Part shown: positions 8,846 to 18,500 of the stretch, one piece after another
Layout of the letters: every line of letters begins with the position of its first letter
How positions within the stretch are numbered: the first letter of the stretch is position 1
Source: Solirubrobacter deserti
GTDB lineage: Bacteria; Actinomycetota; Thermoleophilia; Solirubrobacterales; Solirubrobacteraceae
Length of the DNA: 64,000 bases
Direction: 5' to 3'
Assembly: GCF_003344625.1 (NCBI RefSeq)
Contig: NZ_QPKJ02000002.1
Coordinates: 248,001-312,000 of the forward strand
Notes under the pieces: model-generated
The model's input: only the letters and a program-made list of their open reading frames with translations
The model's database searches: none
What the model was told of the DNA's origin: nothing
Position numbers and translations under genes: made by a program

Positions 8846-10524
8846 GACACCAACGGGTTGAAGCCGGCGGGCAGCTCGAGCCGGTGCGCGCGCATGAACC
8901 CCTCGTCGGCCAGCACCTCGCGCGTCGGGCCGTCGGCGACGACCTGGCCCGTGTCCAGCACGACCGCGCGCTCGCACAGCTCCAGCGCGTACGGGAGGTC
9001 GTGCGTGACGAGCAGCGTCGTCAGCCGCAGCGAGCGCAGGACGTCCAGCAGCTCGCGACGGGCAGCCGGATCGAGCGCGGCCGTCGGCTCGTCCAGGATC
9101 AGCACGTCGGGCTTGCACGCGAGCACGCCGGCGATCGCCGCGCGGCGCCGCTCACCCGCGCTCAACGAGTGCGGCGGACGCGTCGCGAGCTCATGGATGC
9201 GCACCGCCTGCAGCGCCTCGTCCACCCGCTCGCGCAGCGCCTCGCCGGTCAGCCCTTGGTTGGCCGGGCCGAACGCGACGTCCTCCTCGACGGTCGGCAT
9301 GAACAGCTGGTCGTCGGTGTCCTGGAAGACGATCCCGGCGCGGCGGCGGATCTCGGTGCGGGTCTTGTCCGACAGCCCGACGCCCGCGACCGACAGCGTC
9401 CCGCCGAGATCCTCGAGCGCGCCGCACGCGGCGAGCGCGAGCGTCGTCTTGCCCGCGCCGTTGGGGCCGAGGATCGCGACCCGCTCGCCTTCCCGCACCT
9501 CCAGGTTCACGCCGGCCAGCGCGTCGGTGCCGTCCGGGTAGGCGTAGCGCAGATCGTTCATCGCGAGGATCGTCGGGCCGGGCTCCACCGGCGCCGCGGG
9601 TCGCAGGGCGGGGAGCTTCAGCGGCGCCCGCGTCGCCCGCCGGGAGCGTCGACTCCCGCGCGCGGGCCCGTCACCGTGCGGGGTCAACGAGATCGGCGTC
9701 CCGACCTTGTCCTCGTAGCCCGGCAACCGGACGCGGTACGTGCACAGGTCGCAGTTCATGCGCACGTCGCCGTGCAGCGCCTCGCGGTAGCGCTCGAGCA
9801 CGAGCCGGGCGAGCCGCCGGTCCGGCCCGATGTGCGCGCCGGCGACCACGGTCAGGCCGGGATGCTGCGCCGCGTACTCCTCCGCCTGCGCGTAGATGCG
9901 CGGCACGAGGATCCCGGTGAACAGGAAGAACGGCACGATCGCGATCCGCGTCGCACCCAGCCGCCGGCAGCGCTCGAGCGCCTCGGCCACCGTCGGCTTC
10001 GCCACGCCCGCGAACGCCGGCTCGACCATCCCCAGCCCGCGGTTGTCGGACAGCAGCCGGGCGACCTTGTACAGGTCGGACGTCGCGTCGGGATCGGACG
10101 AGCCACGCCCGACGAGCACGACCGCCGTCTCCTCCGTGGTGTCGCCGAGCACCGCCCGCGCGCGCTCCTCGGTGATGTCGAGGATCACGGGCTCGATGCC
10201 GAGGTCGCGGCCCATCCGGAACGCGACGCCGGGGTGCCGGGAACGCGCGCGCGTCAGCGCCGCGGGCCCGTCGTTCTTCAGGTGCCCGGCCGCGAGCAGC
10301 ACGAGCGGCACGGACACCACCTCCCGCGTCCCGCGCGCGACGAGCTCGTCGATCCCGGCGTCCACGAGCGGCTCGGCCAGCTCGATGAACCCGAAGCCAA
10401 CCGGCAGTTCGCCGGCCGCCTCGCGCACGTGGCCCGCGAGCGTCCAGAACTCCTCGAGCCCGTCCGCGTCGCGGGTGCCGTGGCCCACCACCATCAGGGA
10501 TGCCGTGGCGACGACCGTGCTCAC
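8842..10524 (-). CDS. cbiX-cbiO: CbiX-CbiO fusion: sirohydrochlorin cobaltochelatase joined to cobalt ECF-transporter ATPase
   Basis: A single 560-aa frame. Residues 1-290 are two-domain CbiX: LMVVGHGTRD, VPLVLLAAGHLKNDGPAAL (active-site histidines) and VVLVGRGSSDPDA, then a metal-binding tail NCDLCTYRVRLPGYEDKVG. After a basic linker (about 290-330) comes a complete ECF ATPase: LRYAYPDG, Walker A GPNGAGKTT, Q-loop VFQDTDDQLF, signature LSAGERRRAAIAG, Walker B VLILDEPTAALDP and switch VTHD. CbiX inserts cobalt early; CbiO powers cobalt uptake with CbiQ/CbiM. GTG at 10524 overlaps the cbiQ stop as GTGA. Confidence 0.92.
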   Translation of the reverse strand: MSTVVATASLMVVGHGTRDADGLEEFWTLAGHVREAAGELPVGFGFIELAEPLVDAGIDELVARGTREVVSVPLVLLAAGHLKNDGPAALTRARSRHPGVAFRMGRDLGIEPVILDITEERARAVLGDTTEETAVVLVGRGSSDPDATSDLYKVARLLSDNRGLGMVEPAFAGVAKPTVAEALERCRRLGATRIAIVPFFLFTGILVPRIYAQAEEYAAQHPGLTVVAGAHIGPDRRLARLVLERYREALHGDVRMNCDLCTYRVRLPGYEDKVGTPISLTPHGDGPARGSRRSRRATRAPLKLPALRPAAPVEPGPTILAMNDLRYAYPDGTDALAGVNLEVREGERVAILGPNGAGKTTLALAACGALEDLGGTLSVAGVGLSDKTRTEIRRRAGIVFQDTDDQLFMPTVEEDVAFGPANQGLTGEALRERVDEALQAVRIHELATRPPHSLSAGERRRAAIAGVLACKPDVLILDEPTAALDPAARRELLDVLRSLRLTTLLVTHDLPYALELCERAVVLDTGQVVADGPTREVLADEGFMRAHRLELPAGFNPLVS

Positions 10525-11246
10525 AGCCGCGCCACCACCAACACGGCGATCGCCGCCGCCGGGAGGATCGCCGCGACCATCCACGCCAGCGGGGACGCCG
10601 ACGGGGCCAGCTGGAGCGCCGGCATCCGCCCGCCGTAGCCGCGCGCGAGCATCGCCGTGTGCACGCGCTCGCCGCGCTCGAGCGTGCGGACCGCGAGCGC
10701 GCCGAACCCGCGCGTCGCCGCGCTCGACTGCCACAGCCAGCGCGCCGTGTCCCCGCGCTGGACGCGCGCGAGCCGCATCCGGCGCAGCTCGTCGCCGATG
10801 ACCTGGAGGTAGCGGATCGCGAAGCCCGCGATCGCGACCAGCTGCCGGGGCAGCCCGAGCCGCTCGGCCCCGCGCAGGATCTCGGCGGGCGGGGTCGTCC
10901 AGGCGAGCACGCCGGTCGCGAGCACGGCCAGCGTCGCCTTGGCCACGATCCCGAACGCCAGCCACCAGCCGTCCTCGGCCACGAACGGCAGCACGAGCAC
11001 GAACAGCACGAACGGCAGCTCGAACAGCAGCCGCGCGCCGAGCATCCGCGGGTCGACGCGAGCGAAGGCGGCGACCGCCAAAAGGATCGCGGCGTCCACC
11101 GCGTACGGCCACACGAGATCCCCGCGCGGCACGAGCGCGACCGCCACCACGAACACGATCGTCGCCGCGACCTTGCACTCGGCGGGCGCGCGGTGCAGCG
11201 GCGTCTCGACGGTGGTGTCGAGCTCCTGCTGATGCGCCTGGCTCAC
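10521..11246 (-). CDS. cbiQ: ECF cobalt transporter transmembrane protein CbiQ
   Basis: 241 aa with about five transmembrane helices and the two coupling motifs of the T-component, ERGERVHTAMLARGYGG near the C-terminus and an earlier RRMRLARVQRGD. It joins the ATPase (fused to CbiX just downstream) to CbiM. GTG at 11246 overlaps the cobI stop (GTGA). N-terminus HQQELDTTVE is short and cytosolic. Confidence 0.92.
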   Translation of the reverse strand: MSQAHQQELDTTVETPLHRAPAECKVAATIVFVVAVALVPRGDLVWPYAVDAAILLAVAAFARVDPRMLGARLLFELPFVLFVLVLPFVAEDGWWLAFGIVAKATLAVLATGVLAWTTPPAEILRGAERLGLPRQLVAIAGFAIRYLQVIGDELRRMRLARVQRGDTARWLWQSSAATRGFGALAVRTLERGERVHTAMLARGYGGRMPALQLAPSASPLAWMVAAILPAAAIAVLVVARL

Positions 11247-11905
11247 AGGCGGCTCCCGCGGCCTTCGCGCCTCGCGGGCGCGATCACGGTGGAGAAGTAG
11301 GGCGCGCGGCCGTCAGGTGCGGTCAGCGTCTGGCCGGGGCGGCCGAGCTCCTCGCCGTAGACGGGCTCGCGGTCGGCGTCGCGCACGGCGGCGAGCACGT
11401 CCGGAAGGTGGCGGCCGCCCTTGTAGACGATCACGGTGTCGAAGTCGGCGAGCGCATCCCGGAGCGACGCATCCCCGGCGGTGTACGGGACGAGCGCGAG
11501 CCGCTCCTCGCCTTCCGCGAGCACGGTGCCGGTGCGCGAGGCGAGGTCCTGCATGGCGGTGATGCCGGGGACGGTCTCGATGACCACGTCGGGCACGAGC
11601 GCGCGGACGGTGTGGGCGATGTAGGTGAAGGTCGAGTAGAGGTTCGGGTCGCCGATCGTGGCGAACGCGGCCGTGCCGGCGACCTCGGCGATCAGGCGGC
11701 CGGCGCGGTCCCAGTGCGCGTCGCGGGAGGCGGCGTCGGACATGGCGAAGTCGAGCGGGGTGCACTCGACGTGCGCGCTCACGATCTCCGCCGCGCGGCC
11801 GCCCGCGGGCACGAACACCCGGTCGGCCTCCTTCAGCGCCCGCAGCGCCTTCAACGTGAGGTGCTCGGGGTCCCCGGGGCCCACGCCGACGCCGATCAGC
11901 CGCAC
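11243..11905 (-). CDS. cobI: Precorrin-2 C20-methyltransferase CobI
   Basis: 220 aa. LIGVGVGPGDPEHLTLKALRAL, DRVFVPAGG, AFATIGDPNLYSTFTYIAHTV, TVPGITAMQDLASRTG and VIVYKGGRHL are CobI/CbiL motifs. It methylates C20 of precorrin-2. GTG at 11905 is chosen as the family start; it overlaps the cobB stop by 10 bp. The frame extends upstream only as shadow of cobB. Confidence 0.93.
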   Translation of the reverse strand: MRLIGVGVGPGDPEHLTLKALRALKEADRVFVPAGGRAAEIVSAHVECTPLDFAMSDAASRDAHWDRAGRLIAEVAGTAAFATIGDPNLYSTFTYIAHTVRALVPDVVIETVPGITAMQDLASRTGTVLAEGEERLALVPYTAGDASLRDALADFDTVIVYKGGRHLPDVLAAVRDADREPVYGEELGRPGQTLTAPDGRAPYFSTVIAPARREGRGSRL

Positions 11906-13179
11906 GCCGTCACCAGCCGATCCGCCACCTCGGGCGTCGCCGCCCAGTGCGTGTGCAGGTAGGACGCGTGCACGTTCCCGGCGACGTGGCCCTCGCGGCC
12001 GCGCTGGTGCTCCCACGCGTTGCCGGCCGCGGACACGGTCGAGTAGTGGAACTCGTGGCCGCGCGTGGTCGTGCCCTTCGGCCACACGGGGTGATCGGAC
12101 AGCGACGTCGCCTCGCGGTACCCGAGCGTGAGCCGCTGCGTCATGTGCGCCTCCACGGGCAGCACGCCGCACATCGGGCGCTCGTCGAGCGTCTCGGCGA
12201 GGTACAACAGGCCGCCGCACTCGGCCAGGATCGGGCCGTCGAAGGCGGCGATCTCGCGGCGCAGCGGCTCGTTCGCGGACAGCTCTTCCCCGAACACCTC
12301 CGGGAAGCCTCCGGCGAGGATCAGCGCGTCGGCGTCCGGCAGCGCCTCATCGGTCAGCGGGTCGAACTCGGCCAGCTCGGCGCCCGCACCGCGCAGCAGC
12401 TCGAGGTTCTCCTGATAGTGGAAGGAGAACGCGGGTCCGCGCGCGATCGCGACCCGGACCCGCGCGGTCTCGGCGCGCGGCGCCCACGCCTCGCCGGGCC
12501 GCTCCGGGGCGGTGCGCGCGAGCGCGACGATCGCCTCCAGGTCGCAGAACTCCTTGATTGCCGCACCCAGGTGCTCGATCACCGCGCGGGCCCGCGGCGC
12601 GCGTTCGGCCACCGGCACGAGGCCGAGATGGCGCTCGGGCACCTCCAGCGCGGCGTTGCGGTGCAGCGCACCGAGGACGGGGATGTCCGGCAGCGCCTCG
12701 TGCAGGATGTCGGCGTGGAAGGAGGAGCCCACCTTGTTGAGGATCACACCCGCGACGTTCACGTCCGGATCGAACGTGCGGTAGCCGTGCACGATCGCGG
12801 CGACCGAGCGCGCCATCGCCTCGCAGTTGACGACGAGGACCACGGGGGCCTGGAGCAGCTTCGCAACGTGCGCGGTGCTCGCCAGCTCGCCGCGGCCGGA
12901 CGCGCCGTCATAGAGGCCCATGACGCCTTCGATCACGGCGATGTCGGCCCCGGCCGCGCCGTGCCGGACGAGCGGCGCGATCAGCTCGGGCGAGGACAGG
13001 AACGCGTCCAGGTTGCGGCCGGGCCGGCCGGTGGCGAGCGCGTGGTAGCTGGGGTCGATGAAGTCGGGGCCGACCTTGAACGCGGCGACGTTCGAGAGCG
13101 CGGCCATGATGCCGGTCGCGACCGTCGTCTTGCCCGCGCCTGAGGACGTGCCCGCGATGACGACCCGCGGGATCACCAT
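11896..13179 (-). CDS. cobB: Hydrogenobyrinic/cobyrinic acid a,c-diamide synthase CobB
   Basis: 427 aa. N-terminal P-loop ATPase (VVIAGTSSGAGKTTVATG, KVGPDFIDPSYH, EGVMGLYDG) and C-terminal class I glutamine amidotransferase (LILAGGFPEVF, ILAECGGLLYLAE with the nucleophile Cys, and HEFHYS with the His). It amidates the a and c side chains. ATG at 13179, or a GTG at 13176, overlaps the cobO stop. Usual length for the family is 430-460. Confidence 0.93.
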   Translation of the reverse strand: MVIPRVVIAGTSSGAGKTTVATGIMAALSNVAAFKVGPDFIDPSYHALATGRPGRNLDAFLSSPELIAPLVRHGAAGADIAVIEGVMGLYDGASGRGELASTAHVAKLLQAPVVLVVNCEAMARSVAAIVHGYRTFDPDVNVAGVILNKVGSSFHADILHEALPDIPVLGALHRNAALEVPERHLGLVPVAERAPRARAVIEHLGAAIKEFCDLEAIVALARTAPERPGEAWAPRAETARVRVAIARGPAFSFHYQENLELLRGAGAELAEFDPLTDEALPDADALILAGGFPEVFGEELSANEPLRREIAAFDGPILAECGGLLYLAETLDERPMCGVLPVEAHMTQRLTLGYREATSLSDHPVWPKGTTTRGHEFHYSTVSAAGNAWEHQRGREGHVAGNVHASYLHTHWAATPEVADRLVTACG

Positions 13180-13763
13180 TCGATCCCCTGCTGCGCTCGG
13201 ATGCCCTGATCCATCGGGTGCTTGATCTTGACGACTTCGCTGACCAGGTCCGCGGCCTCGATCAGCCCGGGGGAGGCGTCGCGGCCGGTGACGACGATGT
13301 GCTGGAAGCCTGGCCGGTGCTTGAGCGTGTCGACGATCTCGGCCTCCTCGATCCAGCCGTACTTGATCGCGTACGTGAGCTCGTCGAGCAGCAGGAACTC
13401 GTAAAGCTCGGCCTCGATCCGGCGCTTGACCTCCGCCCAGCCCTCGCGCGCCTTGTCCGCGGACTCCTCGAGGTCGCGGCTGATCCACGTCCAGCCGTCG
13501 CCCATCTTCTCCCAGTCGATGCCGCCGAGCGCCTGCGCGGCCTTCGCCTCGCCGACCTTCCACTTGCCGGACTTGACGAACTGGAACACGCCGCACCGGT
13601 AGTCCCGTGCCCACGCGCGCAGGAGCATCCCGAACGCGGACGTCGACTTGCCCTTCCCGTGGCCGGTGACGACGATCAGCAGCGGCTTGTCCCGCGGCTT
13701 GCGGCGCTTGGGTTCGGCGCTGCCCTGGTCGTCGGGCGTGTGCGGGACGTCGATGTCGCTCAT
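13173..13763 (-). CDS. cobO: Cob(I)yrinic acid a,c-diamide adenosyltransferase CobO
   Basis: 196 aa, CobA/CobO/BtuR type. P-loop VVTGHGKGKSTSAFGMLLRAW, FQFVKSGKW, LLLDELTYAIKYGW and IVVTGRDASPGLIEAADLVSEV. It attaches the 5'-deoxyadenosyl ligand to cobalt. The first ~25 residues are a charged extension. Coupled by ATGA to the chelatase gene upstream. Confidence 0.94.
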   Translation of the reverse strand: MSDIDVPHTPDDQGSAEPKRRKPRDKPLLIVVTGHGKGKSTSAFGMLLRAWARDYRCGVFQFVKSGKWKVGEAKAAQALGGIDWEKMGDGWTWISRDLEESADKAREGWAEVKRRIEAELYEFLLLDELTYAIKYGWIEEAEIVDTLKHRPGFQHIVVTGRDASPGLIEAADLVSEVVKIKHPMDQGIRAQQGIEW

Positions 13764-15502
13764 GCGGCGGCCTCCAGCGGAAGAACCTGCGCACCCGCCG
13801 CGCGCGCGAGCTGCGCGGCGAGCCCCAGGCGGACGGGACCCTGCTCTCCGTCGAGGACGACGACGCCCGCGGCGGCCTGCGCCAAAGACTGGATGGCGTG
13901 CGTGGCGGCCTCCGGGTCGCGCGCGCGGCCGTCGGTGACGACGATCGCCAGCGCCCGCCGTGACGGGTCCCGGCGCTGCTCGGTGCGGATGACCAGCTCG
14001 GTCTCCTCGAGCCCGCGCGCGAGCGGGGTCCGGCCGCCGGTCGGGAGCGTGCGCAGGGCCTCGGCAGCGCGTTCGACGCTGGAGGTCGGCGGCAGCTGCA
14101 CGACCGCGTCGTCGCCGCGGAACGTGACGAGCGCGACCTTGTCGCGCCGCTGGTAGGCGTCCGTGAGCAGCCCGAGCACGGCGGCCTTGACCTGGGCCAT
14201 CCGCTTGCGCGCGCCCATCGACCCGGACGCGTCCACGCAGAACACGACCAGGTTCCCTTCACGGCCGGAGCGGATGTGTTCGTACGGGACGAACTCGCCG
14301 CCGCGCAGGGCGGCGGCCCGCAGCGAAGCCGCGAGCGCGAGATCCGTGACGGTGCCCTCGGCGGGCTTGGCGTCCACGGGCTCGCCGGTCGTCGTGCGCG
14401 AGCGCCGCCCGGCCGCGCCACGCCCCTTCCCCTTCAACGTCAGGATCGGCGCCTTGCCCGGGGTATTGGGCGCGTCCATTCGCTCACGGGACGGCGCGCC
14501 CTCACGGTACGGGCGATCTTCCTGGGGCGCAGCGCCGTTCTCCGATGAGGACGGCGGAGGCGCGTTGTCGCGACCGGACGGGGGCGGCGGGTCGTCGTCG
14601 GGCTCGGACTCGTTCATCGCGGCGTCCAGCTCGGTGTCGTCGAGGCCCGGCTGCTGGAGCGGGCCGCGGCGGCGGCGGTGGGCGAGCGCGAGCTTCGCGG
14701 CGCGCTTGACGTGGTCGGTGGTGACCTCGTCGGCTCCGTCCAGGGCGGCGAGCGCGGTGGCGGTGCGGGCGGTGACGATGTCGGCGCGGTGGCCGTCGAC
14801 GCCCAGGCGCGCGCACGTGCCCGCGATCAACAGCAGGATGCGATCGGGCAGGCGCACGGCGGCGAGCCGCTCCCGCGCCGCGGCGATCCGCTGCGCCAGC
14901 GCGCGCTCGTCCTCGGCGAAGCGCGCCGCGAACGCGTCCGGGTCGCGGTCGAACGCCAACCGCCGGCGCACGATCTCCACGCGCACCTCGGGGTCGCTCG
15001 AACCCGCCACCTCGACGCTCAACCCGAAGCGGTCGAGCAGCTGCGGCCGCAGATCGCCCTCCTCCGGATTCATCGTGCCAACGAGGAGGAAGCGGGCGTC
15101 GTAGGCGGTCGAGAGCCCGTCGCGCTCGATGTGGACGCGGCCCAGCGCGGCCGCGTCCAGCAGCACGTCGACGAGGTGGTCCGGCAGCAGGTTGACCTCG
15201 TCCACATAGAGCAGGCCGTCGTGCGCGTTGGCCAGCAGCCCGGGCTTGAACGCCGCGCGGCCCTCGCCGAGGGCGCGGTCGAGGTCGAGCGTGCCCAGCA
15301 CCCGGTCGGCGGTCGCGCCGATCGGCAGCTCCACCAGCGCACCGTCGATCAGCGGCGCCAGGCCGCGCACGGCGGTCGTCTTGGCCGTGCCGCGCTCGCC
15401 GCGCACGAGCACGCCGGAGATCGCCGGGTCGACGGCGCACACGAGCAGCGCCTCGGTCAGGTCCTCCTGGCCGACGATCGCGGTGAACGGGAACACCGTC
15501 AT
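13760..15502 (-). CDS. Cobaltochelatase ChlI/ChlD-type AAA-VWA subunit
   Basis: 580 aa. Residues 1-320 are a MoxR-like AAA+ ATPase resembling BchI/ChlI (Walker A GERGTAKT at 35-42, Walker B GLLYVDEVNLL, GTMNPEEGDLRPQLLDRFGL). A Pro/Asp-rich linker of about 80 residues follows. Residues from about 400 form a VWA domain with an intact MIDAS (DASGSMG, and TDGRARDPEA). It is the fused I+D ATPase partner of CobN, which lies immediately upstream with an ATGA overlap. Known as ChlID or CobS/CobT-equivalent; not orthologous to the P. denitrificans CobS/CobT pair. Confidence 0.9.
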   Translation of the reverse strand: MTVFPFTAIVGQEDLTEALLVCAVDPAISGVLVRGERGTAKTTAVRGLAPLIDGALVELPIGATADRVLGTLDLDRALGEGRAAFKPGLLANAHDGLLYVDEVNLLPDHLVDVLLDAAALGRVHIERDGLSTAYDARFLLVGTMNPEEGDLRPQLLDRFGLSVEVAGSSDPEVRVEIVRRRLAFDRDPDAFAARFAEDERALAQRIAAARERLAAVRLPDRILLLIAGTCARLGVDGHRADIVTARTATALAALDGADEVTTDHVKRAAKLALAHRRRRGPLQQPGLDDTELDAAMNESEPDDDPPPPSGRDNAPPPSSSENGAAPQEDRPYREGAPSRERMDAPNTPGKAPILTLKGKGRGAAGRRSRTTTGEPVDAKPAEGTVTDLALAASLRAAALRGGEFVPYEHIRSGREGNLVVFCVDASGSMGARKRMAQVKAAVLGLLTDAYQRRDKVALVTFRGDDAVVQLPPTSSVERAAEALRTLPTGGRTPLARGLEETELVIRTEQRRDPSRRALAIVVTDGRARDPEAATHAIQSLAQAAAGVVVLDGEQGPVRLGLAAQLARAAGAQVLPLEAAA

Positions 15503-18500
15503 GCGGATGCCTCTTCGAGGTCGCCTTCGACGTCGAGGTAGGCCTCGCGCAGCGTGTCCAGCGCGTCCGCCGACGGCGCTTCCCACAGGCCGCGGTCGGC
15601 GGCCTCCAGTAGCCGCTCGGCGATCGCGCGCAGCGCCCACGGGTTCGAGCGCACGAGGAAGTCGCGGACCTCCTCCGCGCCGACGTACTTCTCGGTGACC
15701 TGCTCGTACATCCAGTCCTCGACGACGCCGGTCGTGGCGTCGTAGCCGAACAGGTAATCCACCGTGGCGGACAGCTCGAACGCGCCCTTGTAGCCGTGGC
15801 GCATCATCGACCCGATCCAGCGCGGGTTGGCGACGCGGCTGCGGAACACGCGCCGCGCCTCCTCGGCCAGGGTGCGGGAGGCGGGCTCGGCGGGGTTGCT
15901 CGAATCCCCGATCACCGCGCGCGGGTCGGCGCCGGCGAGGTGCCGCACGTAGGCGATCATCCCGCCGTGCTCGGCGAAGTAGTCCGAGCTGTCGAGCAGG
16001 TCGTGCTCGCGCGTGTCGATGTTCTTGACCGCGACGTCGATGCGCGCGAACTGGCGCCGCATCGCCGACCGCGCCTCCGCGCCCCCACGGCCGCGCCCGT
16101 ACGCGTGGCCGCCCCAGGCCTCGTAGACCTCGGCGAGGTCGGCGTCATCGCGCCAGTTCTTGACGTCCACGAGCTGCAGGATGCCGGTGCCGTAGGTGCC
16201 CGGACGGCCGCCGAAGATGCGCGCGGTGGCGGCCTTCCAGTCGCCCGCGAGCTCCTCGACGTCGGCCAGCACGTGCTTGCGCACGAAGTTCATCTCGACC
16301 GGCTCGTCCAGCCCGGCCACGAGCGTGACCGCGTCGTCGAGCACGTCGACCAGGTGCGGGAAGGCGTCGCGGAAGAAGCCGCTGATGCGCACGGTGACGT
16401 CGATCCGCGGGCGGCCCAGCTCCTCCAGCGGGATCACGTCGAGGCCGATGATCCGGCGCGTCTCCTCGTGCCAGCGCGGGCGCACGCCGAGCAGCGCGAG
16501 GATCTCGCCCGCGTCGTCGCCGGCGGTGCGCATCGCAGCTGTGCCCCAGACCACGATCCCGACCGTCTCGGGGAGCTCGTCGTGGGACGCGAGCAGCGCG
16601 TCCGCGAGCTTGGTGCCGGTCTCGTAGGCGAGATCCGAAGGCAGCGCGCGCGGATCGACGCTGTACATGTTGCGGCCGGTGGGCAGCACGTCGAGCCGGC
16701 CGCGGGTGGGGGAGCCGGACGGGCCGGCAATCACGTGGCGCCCGTGCAGGCCGCCGATCAGCGCGTCGATCTCACGCGTGGAGGCGAGGATCTTCTCCGT
16801 GGCCTCCTCGCGGGCGTCGGGCGAGAGGCGCAGGATCGCGTTGACCAGGCCCTCGAGCTGCTCGCCCTCGGGCGGCACGCCGAGCACGTGCAGGCCGTCG
16901 CGCACCTGCAGGTCCTTGATCTCGCACAGGTAGCCGTCGACGTGCTCGATCAGGTCGCCGAAGTCGTCGAGCTCCGGCTGCTCGCCCTCGATCTCGAGGT
17001 CGCGGTGCAGCTCGGCCTCGTGCAGGAGCGACCAGATCCGGTTCGCCAATGTGGGCAGCTTGGCGGGGTCGAGCGCCTCCGCGCGCGCGTAGTCGTCGAG
17101 CAGCTGCTCCAGGCGGGCGAGCTCGTCGTAGGTCTCGGCGCGCATCATCGGCGGCACGAGGTGGTCGATCACGACCGCGTGCGCGCGGCGCTTGGCCTGC
17201 ATCCCCTCACCGGGGTCGTTCACGACGAACGGGTAGAAGAGCGGCGTGTCGCCGAGACAGGCGTCGGGTGCGCAGGCTTCGGACAGGCCGAGCGCCTTGC
17301 CCGGCAGCCATTCGAGCGTGCCGTGCTTGCCGAGGTGGACGATCGCGTCGACGCGCTGCGTGAGCCAGCGGTAGGTCGCGAGGTAGTGGTGGGCGGGCGC
17401 GAGCGCGGGGTCGTGGTAGATCGCGACCGGATTCTCGCCGTAGCCGCGCGGCGGTTGGATGGCGAGGATCACGTTGCCGAGCTCCAGCACCGCGATCACG
17501 AAGTCGTCGCCGTCGGTGTAGTGCTCGCCGGGCGGCGGGCCCCAGGTGTCGAGGATCGGCTGCGTGAGCTCGTCCGGCAGCGTGTTGAACCACTCGGCGT
17601 ACTCGGCGACGGGGAGGCGCGCCGTGGCCTGGGCGAGCTGGTGGTCCGACAGGAACTCCTGGTCGTGGCCGCCGGTCGCGATCAGCGCGTGGATGAGCGC
17701 GTCGCTGTCCTCGTAGTCGTGCTCGACGGTGTGGCCGGCGTCGCGCAGCGCCTCCAGCAGGACCATCGCGCTGGCGGGCGTGTCCAGGCCGACCGCGTTG
17801 CCGATCCGCGCGTGCTTGGTCGGGAACGAGCTGAGCACGATGCCGGTGCGCTGCTGGGCGCGGTCCAGGGCGCGCAGCCGCGCGTGGTTGACCGCCAAGC
17901 GCGCAAGGCGGCCGCAGCGCTCCAGGTCGGGGGCGTAGTGCAAGGCCTCGAACGGCGCGTCCGGGATCGGCTCCTTGAAGGAGATCGGGACGCCGATGAT
18001 CCGCCCGTCGAACTCGGGGATCGCGACCTGCATCGCGGCGTCCAGCGGGGTGAGGCCGCCGTCCGACTCCGCCCAGCGCTGGCGGGTGGTCGTGGCGCAC
18101 AGCGCCTGGATGACCGGGACGTCGAGCGCTTCGAGCGCCTCCGCGTGCCACTCGTCGCCCGCGTGTGAGCCACCGGAAGCGAGCACGGTGGTGATCAGCG
18201 CGTCGATCTCGCCGTCCAGCAGCTTCAGCGCGGGCGAGTCGCCACGCAGGCTGTACGTCCACACCGGGACGGGCTGGCCGCCGGCGTCCTCGATCGCGCG
18301 GGCCAGCGCGTCGACGAACGCCGTGTTGCCGGTGGCGAAGTGGCTGCGGTAGAAGACGACGCCGACGCGCGGGCGGCCGTCGCGGGCCGGCTTGGACGGG
18401 TAGAAGCCGACGTCCTCGAGCGGCTGCGGGTCCTCGAACCCGTAGCCCGTGAGCGCGAACGTGTCGGCCAGGAAGGTGAGCAGCTCGCGCGTGTTGTCGA

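Noticed and set aside
6721..11246. Possible cbiN between cbiM and cbiQ
   Set aside because: No two-helix CbiN-like frame is present; all space is filled by cobA, cobJ and cbiX-cbiO.
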